NCBI GenBank assembly: GCA_018713305.1
Contig: DVFI01000037.1
Span: 1-39,573, forward strand
DNA from: Candidatus Avichristensenella intestinipullorum
GTDB taxonomy: Bacteria > Bacillota > Clostridia > Christensenellales > Aristaeellaceae
DNA length: 39,573 bases
Reading direction: 5' to 3'
In this document: positions 7,309-15,716 of the stretch, piece by piece
How the letters are laid out: every line of letters begins with the position of its first letter
How positions within the stretch are numbered: the stretch's first letter is position 1
Made by a program: the position numbers and the translations under genes
Notes under the pieces: generated by a model
Database searches by the model: none
The model's input: only the letters and a program-made list of their open reading frames with translations
What the model was told of the DNA's origin: nothing

Positions 7309-9198
7309 TCAGGCGCCGAAGCTTTCCACCTCAATGCCAAAGCCATACTCAAACAGCGGATCTTCGATATCCATGGGCAGATCCTCGCGCTGGTTGAGCA
7401 CCTGTTCCATGGTGCGGGGAATCTGGAAGGGCGTTTTGCCGGTAATGGGCGTCTCGCCATAGAGCGCGTTTACGACGGCCTCCGCGCCGCAGGTAACGCC
7501 GGGACGGTACGCCAGCAGCACGCTGTCGGCCAAATCGACCATCTCCGTCATCACATAAGCGCGGTTCATCAGCACCACTTCGACCACGTTCGCGCCGGCA
7601 TCCGCCAGGGCTTTGACCAGGTCCACCTGCTCCTGCGGGAACTCCAGGGTTTCCGTGCCCCAGGACGGCTCATGGGTGCCGCTCTCCTCGCCAATCACCA
7701 CAATGGCGGTCGTGCCGGTCAAATCGGCCGGGACCTGAGCCGCCTCGGCGATGTAGGTCACGTTCTCCGCGCCAATCTTGTTCTGGAACGCTTCCAGCAG
7801 GGTCGTGCCTTCGATTTCAATGGGGTCCTTGGCGGTCCAGCCGCTGTTGAGCGCGCGCACGTCCTGCGCCAGCTCGCCCGCCACCACAATCTTCTGTTCC
7901 GCCAGCGCAGCGGCGTTTTCGTACTTCAGCAGCGTCAGCGACCGGGCCGCGGCCTCCCTGGCAACGGCGCGATGCTCTTCGGAGCCGAGCACGGCCGCGG
8001 CGTTCTCCTCGTCCACATAGGGATTTTCAAAAATGCCCAGCTCGAACTTGGCCACCAGAATCCGGCGGCACGCGTCGGTGAGGCGCTCCTCGGCCACGCC
8101 CTCGACAAGCTGGCGGGTGGAGCGCACGCCCGCGCCGCCCAGGATATCCGCGCCCGCGTTGGCGGCGCCCACAAAGTTCAGGCCCCAGTCCGTCTGGATA
8201 ATGCCCGTGTAGCCCAGCTCGCCGCGGAGCAAATCGGTCATGACGGCGGCGGACTGGTCCGCAGAGTTTTCTACGGCGTCGCCGCCCAGATAGGGCACGG
8301 TGGAATAGCCGTACGGCATGACCGCCGCCACGCCCGCCTCAATGGCCGCCTTGAATCCGGCCAGGTGCAGGTCGATGGAATCCTCCTGAATGGTCAGAGG
8401 CGTGCCGTCCACGCCGTCGGTCTGCGCGCCGGCGCCCGGGAAGTGCTTGACCGTAGCGATGACGGAATCCTCCGTGAGGGTGCTGCCGACCTGCAGGGCC
8501 TGCACGGCCGCCACAATCAGCTCCTGGACGACCTCGGTGTTTTCAGAATAGCATTCCTGGTTCCGGCCCCAGCGGGGGTCGGTAATCAGGTCGGCGTCGG
8601 GGCTGAGCGCCATGCGCACGCCCACGGCCAGCAGCTCCTGACGGAGCACTTCGTTCAGGCGCGCCACCAGCTCGGGATCGCCCACGGCGCCCTGGTTGAT
8701 TTCATCGGGAAGGAAGGTGGCATCCTTGACAAACGCCGCGCCCGCCTCCGTGTCCATGGAGAAAATCAGCGGGATGCCAAGGGCCGAGCTTTCGGACAGC
8801 TCCTGGATTTCGTTGGTGCGCTGCGCGGCCTCCGTCGCGCTGTCGAAGATATATTCGTATACCAGCGCGAAGCCGACGTTGCTGTCGGTAAACCAGTCGT
8901 CCTTCTTGCTCACCAGCGTCAGATGCACCATTTGGGCGGCCTTCTGCGTGGCGTCCATACGGCCCAGCAGGTCCTCGGCGCGCTCTTCCGGGGTCAGCCG
9001 CCAGTCCTCGTAGGGGTCGAGCTCGCCGTTGTTGTTGAGGTCCTTAAACTGATAACCGTCCACTTCAATAATGTTCTTAACCCGCGCCACCAGCTCCGGC
9101 TGCACCGGCGCTTCCTCTGCCAGGACGGCCGGGCACGCCGAGAGCGTCAACAGCCCTGCCAGCAACACGGAAGCCAGCTTTCTCCACATGCGTTTCAT
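7309..9198 (-). CDS. Secreted glycoside hydrolase family 3 enzyme (GH3 no. 2)
   Basis: 629 residues. The export signal contains LSAC at 19-22, a plausible lipobox, so the enzyme may be a membrane-anchored lipoprotein; cleavage after VLA at 27 is the alternative. An EF-hand-like loop DLNNNGELDPYEDWR begins at D53. The GH3 barrel carries DPRWGR (207-212), KHFPGAG (251-257) and QTDWG with the predicted nucleophile D337. The C-terminal GH3 domain (about 410-600) completes the enzyme, with no extra C-terminal module. Beta-glucosidase-like action on oligosaccharides outside the cell is the best guess. It lies between the second permease (15-nt gap) and the ATPase. AAAGGAGAAGGAGA directly precedes the ATG. 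Confidence 0.92.
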   Translation of the reverse strand: MKRMWRKLASVLLAGLLTLSACPAVLAEEAPVQPELVARVKNIIEVDGYQFKDLNNNGELDPYEDWRLTPEERAEDLLGRMDATQKAAQMVHLTLVSKKDDWFTDSNVGFALVYEYIFDSATEAAQRTNEIQELSESSALGIPLIFSMDTEAGAAFVKDATFLPDEINQGAVGDPELVARLNEVLRQELLAVGVRMALSPDADLITDPRWGRNQECYSENTEVVQELIVAAVQALQVGSTLTEDSVIATVKHFPGAGAQTDGVDGTPLTIQEDSIDLHLAGFKAAIEAGVAAVMPYGYSTVPYLGGDAVENSADQSAAVMTDLLRGELGYTGIIQTDWGLNFVGAANAGADILGGAGVRSTRQLVEGVAEERLTDACRRILVAKFELGIFENPYVDEENAAAVLGSEEHRAVAREAAARSLTLLKYENAAALAEQKIVVAGELAQDVRALNSGWTAKDPIEIEGTTLLEAFQNKIGAENVTYIAEAAQVPADLTGTTAIVVIGEESGTHEPSWGTETLEFPQEQVDLVKALADAGANVVEVVLMNRAYVMTEMVDLADSVLLAYRPGVTCGAEAVVNALYGETPITGKTPFQIPRTMEQVLNQREDLPMDIEDPLFEYGFGIEVESFGA

Positions 9199-9213
9199 TC
9201 TCCTTCTCCTTTC

Positions 9214-10107
9214 TTACGATGCGGTCACAGCGCCGCTCATCTGTCCGCTGATGAGGTATTTGCCCATGAAGATATAAAGGATTAAAACCGGCAGCGCCAG
9301 AATCAGAGAGCCCGCCATCTGCACGTTAAACTCGGCCGCCATGGTACCGGCCAGCTCGTTGAGGGCGATGGTGGCGGGCTTGGAGTCGTAGCCGCCCAGG
9401 ACCAGGGCGAAGAGCATCTCGTTCCAAATGGAAGTGCACTGGAACACAAAGACGGTAATCGTCGCAATTTTGGTATTCGGCACCACAATCTTGCGGTAAA
9501 TCCGCCACATGCCGTTGCCGTCTATCATGGCCTGGCGTATCAGCGCGTCGGGCACGTCGGCATAGTAGCCGCGCATCATGACGGTGCACATGGGCATGCC
9601 GAATACGGAGTGAACCAGCACAAGGCCCCACACGTTGTCATACAGGTCCAGCGCGTTGATGGTTTGCAGCAGCGGAATGAGGATGGCCTGGTAGGGCAGG
9701 TAGGTAGCGGCGACCAGCGCGATGAAAAACACGTTGTTCATCCGGAACTTCCACTTGCTCAGCGCGTAGGCGCACACAGACCCCAGGAACACCGACCCCG
9801 TCGCGCCAAAGAGGGTAATAATCAGCGATATGCCCAGGGGCTGGCCCAGCTCCTCCATGGCGCTCGCATAGCCCTCCAGCGTCCATTCCGAGGGCGGCAT
9901 GATGGGCGTGGAGGTCATCACTTCGCTGTTGGTCTTAAAGGAGGTCATGACCGTTCCCCAGAACGGAAGCATGTAGAACACCAGGAAAACCAGCATAATC
10001 AGGTAGTATACCGCATGCAGCACCGTCATGTGCCACCGGGGCCGGATTCGCAGCGTTTGCGCCTGCTGGCCTTCCCGGCTGCGTTCAATGTTCATTTCGT
10101 TTTGCAT
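9214..10107 (-). CDS. CUT1 sugar ABC transporter permease, MalG type
   Basis: 297 residues with six predicted membrane segments after a charged N-terminus. The first starts near residue 29 (VLHAVYYLIMLVFLVFYML). The EAA coupling loop is present as ALIRQAMIDGNGMWRIYRKI followed by VVP, the site that docks onto the ATPase. Its partner is the permease encoded 4 nt upstream (10112-11143), and the pair should form the channel for the sugar caught by the binding protein at 13239-14606. AGGAGG lies 10 nt before the ATG. GtsC-like proteins of glucose/mannose transporters are the closest group I would test. Confidence 0.93.
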   Translation of the reverse strand: MQNEMNIERSREGQQAQTLRIRPRWHMTVLHAVYYLIMLVFLVFYMLPFWGTVMTSFKTNSEVMTSTPIMPPSEWTLEGYASAMEELGQPLGISLIITLFGATGSVFLGSVCAYALSKWKFRMNNVFFIALVAATYLPYQAILIPLLQTINALDLYDNVWGLVLVHSVFGMPMCTVMMRGYYADVPDALIRQAMIDGNGMWRIYRKIVVPNTKIATITVFVFQCTSIWNEMLFALVLGGYDSKPATIALNELAGTMAAEFNVQMAGSLILALPVLILYIFMGKYLISGQMSGAVTAS

Positions 10108-10111
10108 ACGC

Positions 10112-11143
10112 TTACTTCCTCCTGTTCGTCCAGTAAGTCAGCGGCAGAATCAGCACCAGCACCAGCGCCAGCAGGAAGCAGCTGATGGCCGCGGAATAGG
10201 CGAAGTTATTGCTCTGGAACGCTTCGTTGTACATCCAGACGGGCAGCGTCCAGGCCGAAGAGGTGGTGTAGCCCACCAGGGATACGATAAAGTCGAAAGA
10301 GCGCAGCGCGTACATGGCCAGAATGGTGATGCAGCTTCCCATGGCGCCCTTGAGCTGGGGAATGATCATTTTGCCATAAATCCGGGGCATATAAGCGCCG
10401 TCGAGCTTTGCGGCGTTGATGATGTTGGTGGGCACGTTCTTGATGGCCGCCAGGAAGATGACCGCCACATAGCCGGAGAACTGCCACACCATGGCGATGA
10501 TGATGGACAGCATAATGGTGGAGTTGGAGGAAGCCCACATCAGATGGCCTTCCCGCATCGCGGCGGATACGTTGACCCCCAGCAGGCTCAGGAACGAGTT
10601 GAGCACGCCGCCGGTCGGACGATACATATAGGCCCACACGGTGCCCGTAACCACGAAGGACAGCGCGAAGGGCAGCAGAATCAGCGTGCGGAACACGGCC
10701 GTCCCGCGCAGGCCCTGGTCCATAATCAGCGCCAGCCCGAGGCCCAGCAGCAGACACAGGGGAATCAGGCAGAAGAGCAGAAGCGTATTTTTCAGCGTGG
10801 GCCAGAACTGATCGCTGGTGAACATGCGGGCATAGTTGTCAAAGCCGCCCCATCCGTAGCTGGCTTCCAGGCTGCCCGCTTCCCAGTCGGACACGGACAC
10901 CCACAGGTTCCAGCCCAGCGATACATAGACGAAGTATATCAGCAGGCCGGCGGGAATCAACAGCCATACCAGCGGATGCCGCCGGAAAAAGCCGCGCACC
11001 GGCGCAATGCTTTTGGGCGCGAACGCGCCCAGAAGCTGGTAGAGAACCACGACCGCCACAACCACCGCCAGAGCAATCCAGAACCGCTCATGGGAAAAGG
11101 TCATGTAGCCGATGGTTTCCAGAAATTCGGAGAATGCTTCCAC
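10112..11143 (-). CDS. CUT1 sugar ABC transporter permease, MalF type
   Basis: 343 residues if started at the GTG at 11143, which has GGAGG 8 nt upstream; an ATG five codons earlier (11158) has no ribosome site. Eight or so hydrophobic segments are predicted: an extra N-terminal helix (ERFWIALAVVVAVVVLYQLL) and a second near PLVWLLIPAGLLIYFVYVSL, then the six core helices. The EAA loop reads INAAKLDGAYMPRIYGKMII. Partner of the MalG-type permease immediately downstream. The 120-nt gap above it (11144-11266) contains the end of GH3 no. 3 transcript leader and no separate promoter that I can see. Confidence 0.9.
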   Translation of the reverse strand: MEAFSEFLETIGYMTFSHERFWIALAVVVAVVVLYQLLGAFAPKSIAPVRGFFRRHPLVWLLIPAGLLIYFVYVSLGWNLWVSVSDWEAGSLEASYGWGGFDNYARMFTSDQFWPTLKNTLLLFCLIPLCLLLGLGLALIMDQGLRGTAVFRTLILLPFALSFVVTGTVWAYMYRPTGGVLNSFLSLLGVNVSAAMREGHLMWASSNSTIMLSIIIAMVWQFSGYVAVIFLAAIKNVPTNIINAAKLDGAYMPRIYGKMIIPQLKGAMGSCITILAMYALRSFDFIVSLVGYTTSSAWTLPVWMYNEAFQSNNFAYSAAISCFLLALVLVLILPLTYWTNRRK

Positions 11144-11266
11144 AGGCAGTGCCTCCATTCGTTCGTTTGCAGAAAACAGGAGCGGGAGAGGGGGCGCGGC
11201 GGTATGCGCAGGGGCGCGCCGCGCCGGAATTCCTCTGTGTTCCTGCTCCTGTCTCCCGTCTCCCCG

Positions 11267-13249
11267 TTACTCGTCGTAGCTCAGGCCCCAGCCATAGTCG
11301 TACAGCGGGTTCTCCAGATCAAAGGACACGTCGCCTTCCTGGTTGTTGACCGACGCCATATCGCGCGGGAACTGGATGGGCGTTTTGCCGGTGGGATTGT
11401 TCAGGCCATAGAGCGTTTCCGCAATGGCGATACCGCCCTGCTGTCCCGGATAATAAGCCTCCAGAATGGCGTTGGTGTTTTCGTCGCACCAGGTCAGGAT
11501 GTAGGGGCGGCCGCCGGTGACCACGGTCACGATGGGCTTGCCGCTGGCTTTGGCCACTTCCAGAATCTCCTGCTGGCTGGAGGTAATCTCCAGGGTATCA
11601 TAGCCCCACGGCGGATCGTGCTGGTAGCTGGGTTCGCCGACGGACACGATGATAACGTCCGCGTCCTCCGCCAGCTCGGCGATGCGCTCCAGGTCTTCCG
11701 GTTCATAGACGACGGTGGTGTTCTCGCCCGCATACGCGGCCACCGCGTCCGCGATGGTCAGGCCTTCCTGCGCCGAGGACCAGCCGCCCACCAGCGAATC
11801 CATATCGCCCGCGCGCGGGCCGCAGACCAGGATGTTCTGCTCCGCGTCGGGATCCAGGGGCAGGATGCCGTCGTTCTTCAGAAGGGTCATGGCCTTGCGG
11901 GCCGCCTCCAGGTTCACGGCCATGCTTTCTTCGTTGCCCACGAAGGACACGGCGTATTCCACGTCGCAGTAGGGATTCTCGAACACGCCCATTTCAAACT
12001 TGACCTTGACGATGCGGGTCGCGGCCGCGGTGAGAATCTCCTCGTCGATTTTGCCTTCATTGGTGTACTGCTCCATCTGGTCGATGAGGCGGATGCTTTC
12101 GCCGCCGATGCCGTCCACGCGGCTTTCGGTGATGCCAATCAGAATGGCCTCTTCATCGGAGACCTCTTCGCCGGTCATGGTGCCCAGCGCTTCCTGGATG
12201 GCCCAAATCATGCCCCAGTCCGTCTGGATGATGCCTTCAAAGCCCATCTTGTCGCGCAGCAGGTCCTGCAGCGTGGCCTTGGAGCCGATGGCGGAGTTTT
12301 CCATGTCCAGCGTGAGCGGCACGGAATAGTACGGCATGACGGCGGCCAGATTGACTTCCAGCGCCGCATAATAGGGCTTGAGGTGAATCTCCAGGGTTTC
12401 CTCGGTGGAGACGATGGGCGAGGTGTCCTTGCCGTCCATCTGCGGGCCGGCGCCGGGGAAGTGCTTCATGCACGCCACAATGGAACCGCTGTTGAGGCCC
12501 TCGGTGCCGTTCTGGAACGCCACGACCTGCGCGGTCACCATTTGCGTGACCAGGTCGGGGTCCTCGCCGAAGGTTTCCATGACGCGGCCCCAGCGGGGCT
12601 CGGAGGCGATGTCCGCCTCGGGCGAGAGCGTCATGCGCACGCCGACGGCCAGGTGCTCTTCGCGGGCGATTTCCGCCAGCCTGGTCACCAGCTCCTCGTC
12701 GCGGGTGGCGGCCAGGGCCAGGTTATGCGGCGTCACGGTGGAGCCCGATACATAGGACAGGCCGTGGACGGAGTCCATGGAGACCAGTACCGGCACGCCC
12801 AGGCGGGAGCCCTCGGCGTATTCCTGAATGACGTTCATGGTGGTAGCGGCCGCTTCGACGCTGTTCAGCTCGCGAATCAGCAGCATGCCGATGCTCTCCA
12901 GGTTGCACCACTCCTGCAGGTAGGAAGGGATTTCACCGTCCGCGCGGGGCAGGAAGGTGGGGTGCTGCATCTGCGCAATCTTTTCGCGCACGGTCATCTG
13001 GCTGACCAAATCCGCCGCGCGGGTGTCGGCGTCCTGCCGCCAGTCCTCGTACACGTCCAGCGCGCCGTTGTCGTTCAGGTCGATGAACTGATAGCCGTCC
13101 GCCTCGATGATGGATTTTACACGGGGGTTGAGCGTCGGCTGTTCGAAACTTTCTCCTTCGGCGAAGGCCGCGCCGGCCATGAGCGTGCATGCCAGCGCGA
13201 CGGCCGAAGCCAGGGACAGAGCCCTCCGCCACATTCTTTTAGTCAACAA
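11267..13249 (-). CDS. Secreted glycoside hydrolase family 3 enzyme (GH3 no. 3)
   Basis: 660 residues from a TTG at 13249 with AAAGGAG 9 nt upstream, inside the end of the binding-protein gene. That start gives an N-terminus (LTKRMWRRALS) that aligns with GH3 no. 2 (MKRMWRKLAS), which favours it over the ATG at 13234. The overlap of 11 nt implies translational coupling. A signal peptide (cut after AFA, about residue 30) is followed by an EF-hand-like loop from D57 (DLNDNGALDVYEDWR). Then come EPRWGR (217-222), KHFPGAG (262-268) and QTDWG with predicted nucleophile D344. The C-terminal GH3 domain contains LLKNDGILPL near residue 456. Likely a beta-glucosidase/xylosidase-type exo-enzyme feeding the transporter. 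Confidence 0.92.
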   Translation of the reverse strand: MLTKRMWRRALSLASAVALACTLMAGAAFAEGESFEQPTLNPRVKSIIEADGYQFIDLNDNGALDVYEDWRQDADTRAADLVSQMTVREKIAQMQHPTFLPRADGEIPSYLQEWCNLESIGMLLIRELNSVEAAATTMNVIQEYAEGSRLGVPVLVSMDSVHGLSYVSGSTVTPHNLALAATRDEELVTRLAEIAREEHLAVGVRMTLSPEADIASEPRWGRVMETFGEDPDLVTQMVTAQVVAFQNGTEGLNSGSIVACMKHFPGAGPQMDGKDTSPIVSTEETLEIHLKPYYAALEVNLAAVMPYYSVPLTLDMENSAIGSKATLQDLLRDKMGFEGIIQTDWGMIWAIQEALGTMTGEEVSDEEAILIGITESRVDGIGGESIRLIDQMEQYTNEGKIDEEILTAAATRIVKVKFEMGVFENPYCDVEYAVSFVGNEESMAVNLEAARKAMTLLKNDGILPLDPDAEQNILVCGPRAGDMDSLVGGWSSAQEGLTIADAVAAYAGENTTVVYEPEDLERIAELAEDADVIIVSVGEPSYQHDPPWGYDTLEITSSQQEILEVAKASGKPIVTVVTGGRPYILTWCDENTNAILEAYYPGQQGGIAIAETLYGLNNPTGKTPIQFPRDMASVNNQEGDVSFDLENPLYDYGWGLSYDE

Positions 13250-14606
13250 GGTTCCAGTCTCCTTTCACGTTCGCTTCCTTGAGGATGTTGACAATGCGGT
13301 TGGCGAAATACTCCGCGTCATGTTCTGCCGAGGTGGCGAACTCCTGAATCTGCGTTTGCAGGCTGGTGGAGGCGCTCCAGGGCAGCGCGGTGCCGTGGGT
13401 AAAGCTGGGGAAAACCTTGGTGGTCTCGGCGGTCAACTCGTTTTTAAACTGCAGGGTCAGCGCGTTGTAGGTCGTGTCTGCCGTGTCGGTATAGGGCGAA
13501 ATGGATTCCTTGAGGGTGGAGAAGGAGGTTTGCACCTCGGGCGTGGACATGCTGTACGCCCAGCGCAGACCGGCCTCCACGTCGGCGGAGTCGTTGCTGA
13601 CCACAAAACCGTCAATGCACATGCCAAACCAGTTGTCCGTGCCGGGGAAGGTGAACACGCCGTAGTCCTCTCCGTATACCTGGCCCATGCTGGTCATGAG
13701 CGGCTGCATCCACGCGCCCATAATCTGCATGGCGTACGTGCCGGCTACGAGCTGGCCGGAGGTTTCGTACCAGTCGCGGCTGGAATGGTCCGGCGCCACG
13801 TATTCCATCAGGCGGGCATAGGTGGACAGCACGGTGGTCACGTCTTCCACGTTATAAGTGCCGTTGATGAAGTCCTCGTAAATCTGGGGGTCGGTGCCCA
13901 TCATGATGTCCTCGAACACCTGGCAGGCGGGCCAGCCCTTGCGGTCGCCCAGGTCAATGGGGTATTCGCCGTCGGGCATGGCCGCGGCCAGCTGGTCGCA
14001 GATGGCCCAGAATTCGTCCCAGGTGATGTTCTGGTGGTCCGGGATTTCCACGCCGTACTTTTCAAACACATGGATGTTGTAGAAAATCACGTTGCTCTTG
14101 TGGATGCCGATGGGCACGATATACTTGTTGCCGTCGGAGGCCGTGCACAGCTCTTCCAGTCCGGGGAGAGCGCGGCTGGCGATATCGGCATAGTCCCACA
14201 CCTGGTTCAGGTTGAGCAGCAGGCCGGAGGTCAGGTACGGCTCGATTTCCTGGCCGGGGTGGGCCTGGAAGGTTTCCGGGCTTTTGCCCGCCTGCTGGAG
14301 CACCTTGACCTTCATGACCATTGCGCCGCCCGCGCCGCCGGGGATGGCGTTGGACTTGGCCCGGATGTTGGGATAAATATTGGAGAACCCATCGACGACG
14401 CTTTCGATGGCGTCCTTTTCGCCGCCGGCTGTCCACCAGTGGTATACGTTCACGGTGCCGTCCGCGTCCTTGCTTTCGATGATGGCGGGCATGTCCATCT
14501 CCTCGGCGACCCGCGTTTCGTTCCGGGCGGCCAGGGCGGCGGCGGGAAGCAGGCTCAGCACCAGAAGGGCGGCAAGAAGCATTGTGCCGAATCGTTTCAG
14601 AACCAT
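13239..14606 (-). CDS. Extracellular sugar-binding protein of the ABC transporter
   Basis: 455 residues. Signal peptide at about 1-26 ending in ALA. No cysteine lies near the cut, so no lipobox, which is odd for a monoderm binding protein. The mature start (VNVYHWWTAGGEKDAIESVV) and the IPGGAGGAMVMKVKVLQQAG and PETFQAHPGQEIEPY stretches follow the pattern of GtsA-type glucose/mannose binding proteins. The rest shows the family 1 solute-binding layout (ITWDEFWAICDQL, later MQIMGAWMQP). AAGGAGG lies 10 nt before the ATG. It is 21 nt downstream of the CBM9-like gene and overlaps GH3 no. 3 by 11 nt. A monosaccharide or short gluco-/manno-oligosaccharide is the likely ligand; that is inference. 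Confidence 0.9.
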   Translation of the reverse strand: MVLKRFGTMLLAALLVLSLLPAAALAARNETRVAEEMDMPAIIESKDADGTVNVYHWWTAGGEKDAIESVVDGFSNIYPNIRAKSNAIPGGAGGAMVMKVKVLQQAGKSPETFQAHPGQEIEPYLTSGLLLNLNQVWDYADIASRALPGLEELCTASDGNKYIVPIGIHKSNVIFYNIHVFEKYGVEIPDHQNITWDEFWAICDQLAAAMPDGEYPIDLGDRKGWPACQVFEDIMMGTDPQIYEDFINGTYNVEDVTTVLSTYARLMEYVAPDHSSRDWYETSGQLVAGTYAMQIMGAWMQPLMTSMGQVYGEDYGVFTFPGTDNWFGMCIDGFVVSNDSADVEAGLRWAYSMSTPEVQTSFSTLKESISPYTDTADTTYNALTLQFKNELTAETTKVFPSFTHGTALPWSASTSLQTQIQEFATSAEHDAEYFANRIVNILKEANVKGDWNLVD

Positions 14607-14627
14607 TTCCAGGAAGCCTCCTTCAAG

Positions 14628-15446
14628 TTACTCTTCGACAAAGGTCAGCGTTCCCCACAGGCTGGGGTTGTTGTCCACGTCGTAATCGGCGGGCGTGCGG
14701 TCGCGGCCTTCCAGGTTGGCGGAGGACTGCATCCGCAGGCTGTGAATGCCGGGGCAGGGCAGGTCCACGTCCAGAACGGAGAAATCAAAGCCGATGGTCA
14801 TGCCCGCCTGGGGAACCAGCTGGGGAATCTGCTCGTTGGACAGGTTGTGCAGCGGGATTTTGCTTTCCAGAATCCAGCCGCCGTACTCCTTGTCGCGCAC
14901 GGTCGCGGCCTCGTAATCGTCAAAGACAAGCTCGTCGCCGTATTCGCCCTGCGTGGCATAGCCCTGGTCATCGGCTACCATGCTGCGGTCCACAAAATTG
15001 AAAAAGTCATATTCGTCGGTGGACTGCACGATGCGCCAGTCGGTCGCCTCATAGGCGGTGCGGTCGGGGTCGGCCTCGGGGTTGGTGCTCAGGAACAGGA
15101 TGATGGCGTCCAGCTCGTCGAGGGGGAAGCCTTCGCGGTAGACAAAGGGCGTGTCATCCTTGACCCGCGCGCCGATGTAGAGGTTTTCCTCGTCCCACAT
15201 GGCGTAGATTTCCATGGAGCAGTCCTCGACGCCGTCCCAGTGCTCAATCTGATCGATAATCTGCGCTTCGCTGTCAATGGTCAGGCAGCGCGTCAAATCC
15301 CATTCGCTCAAATCGCCGTCGATGACGACGTTCTCAGCCCGGGGCGCTTCCAGGTTCCGGTCGGTATACGCAAGCGCGGAACCGGGTATGCCCAAAGCCA
15401 ACACAAGCAGCAGGCTCAACCATTTCAGAGATTTTACGGTTTTCAT
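14628..15446 (-). CDS. Secreted CBM9-like carbohydrate-binding protein
   Basis: 272 residues from the ATG at 15446; a TTG at 15452 is also possible since AGGAGG lies 5 nt before it. Signal peptide of about 26 residues ending SALA. The remainder is a single beta-sandwich domain typical of the CBM9/DOMON-like fold, opening with NVVIDGDLSEWDL and containing YAMWDEENLYIGARVKDDTP and GGWILESKIPLHNL. Alone in a short secreted protein, such a domain is expected to bind sugar rather than cut it. First gene of the transporter/GH3 operon, so it should be the most abundantly made. It may deliver glycan ends to the binding protein or act as a co-sensor; both are guesses. Confidence 0.82.
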   Translation of the reverse strand: MKTVKSLKWLSLLLVLALGIPGSALAYTDRNLEAPRAENVVIDGDLSEWDLTRCLTIDSEAQIIDQIEHWDGVEDCSMEIYAMWDEENLYIGARVKDDTPFVYREGFPLDELDAIILFLSTNPEADPDRTAYEATDWRIVQSTDEYDFFNFVDRSMVADDQGYATQGEYGDELVFDDYEAATVRDKEYGGWILESKIPLHNLSNEQIPQLVPQAGMTIGFDFSVLDVDLPCPGIHSLRMQSSANLEGRDRTPADYDVDNNPSLWGTLTFVEE

Positions 15447-15516
15447 GTTCAATGACGCCTCCTCGTTTCATCATGGTCTTGTTTCGGCGATATTCGTCCC
15501 GCCTTCTATCACCCCC

Positions 15517-15545
15517 ATTATAAGCTTCTCACGCCGCCGCGGCAC
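15517..15545 (-). promoter_or_regulatory. Promoter of the CBM9/transporter/GH3 operon
   Basis: Minus-strand TATAAT (15517-15522) with GTGCCG 17 nt upstream (15540-15545), giving a leader of about 65 nt. The GCAC elements at 15599-15634 lie further up and are shared with the divergent kinase promoter. Confidence 0.5.
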
Positions 15546-15598
15546 AGCAAGATATAAAACGCGCCATGCAAAAATCCACCCTTGTCGTCGCGAATAAC

Positions 15599-15634
15599 AA
15601 AATACAGCACAAGTACAGGTAAAATACTGCACAG
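15599..15634 (+). promoter_or_regulatory. Paired GCAC-type direct repeats in the kinase/CBM9 divergent region
   Basis: AAAATACAGCACAAG (15599-15613) and AAAATACTGCACAG (15621-15634); the GCAC cores are 22 bp apart. This is close to the 21-bp spacing of the pair upstream of the response regulator. Proposed YesN-type regulator site controlling both the kinase gene and, in the opposite direction, the transporter operon. Confidence 0.55.
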
Positions 15635-15658
15635 CGCGCGTTCTCCCGCCGCCGCAGC

Positions 15659-15687
15659 TTTTGCCGGATTTTCGGGCGTGGTATAAT
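15659..15687 (+). promoter_or_regulatory. Promoter of the sensor kinase gene
   Basis: Extended -10 TGGTATAAT (-10 hexamer 15682-15687) with TTTTGC 17 nt upstream (15659-15664). The layout is nearly the same as the dnaE promoter. A leader of about 23 nt precedes the ATG at 15717, with AGGCGGTG as a weak ribosome site. Confidence 0.65.
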
Positions 15688-15716
15688 GGTGCCATCATAC
15701 GACAGGCGGTGCAACC

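Noticed and set aside
10028..15455. Long plus-strand ORFs (10028-13282 and 13107-15455) over permease, GH3, binding-protein and CBM9 genes
   Set aside because: Overlap five solid minus-strand genes and have no recognisable motif or start signal.
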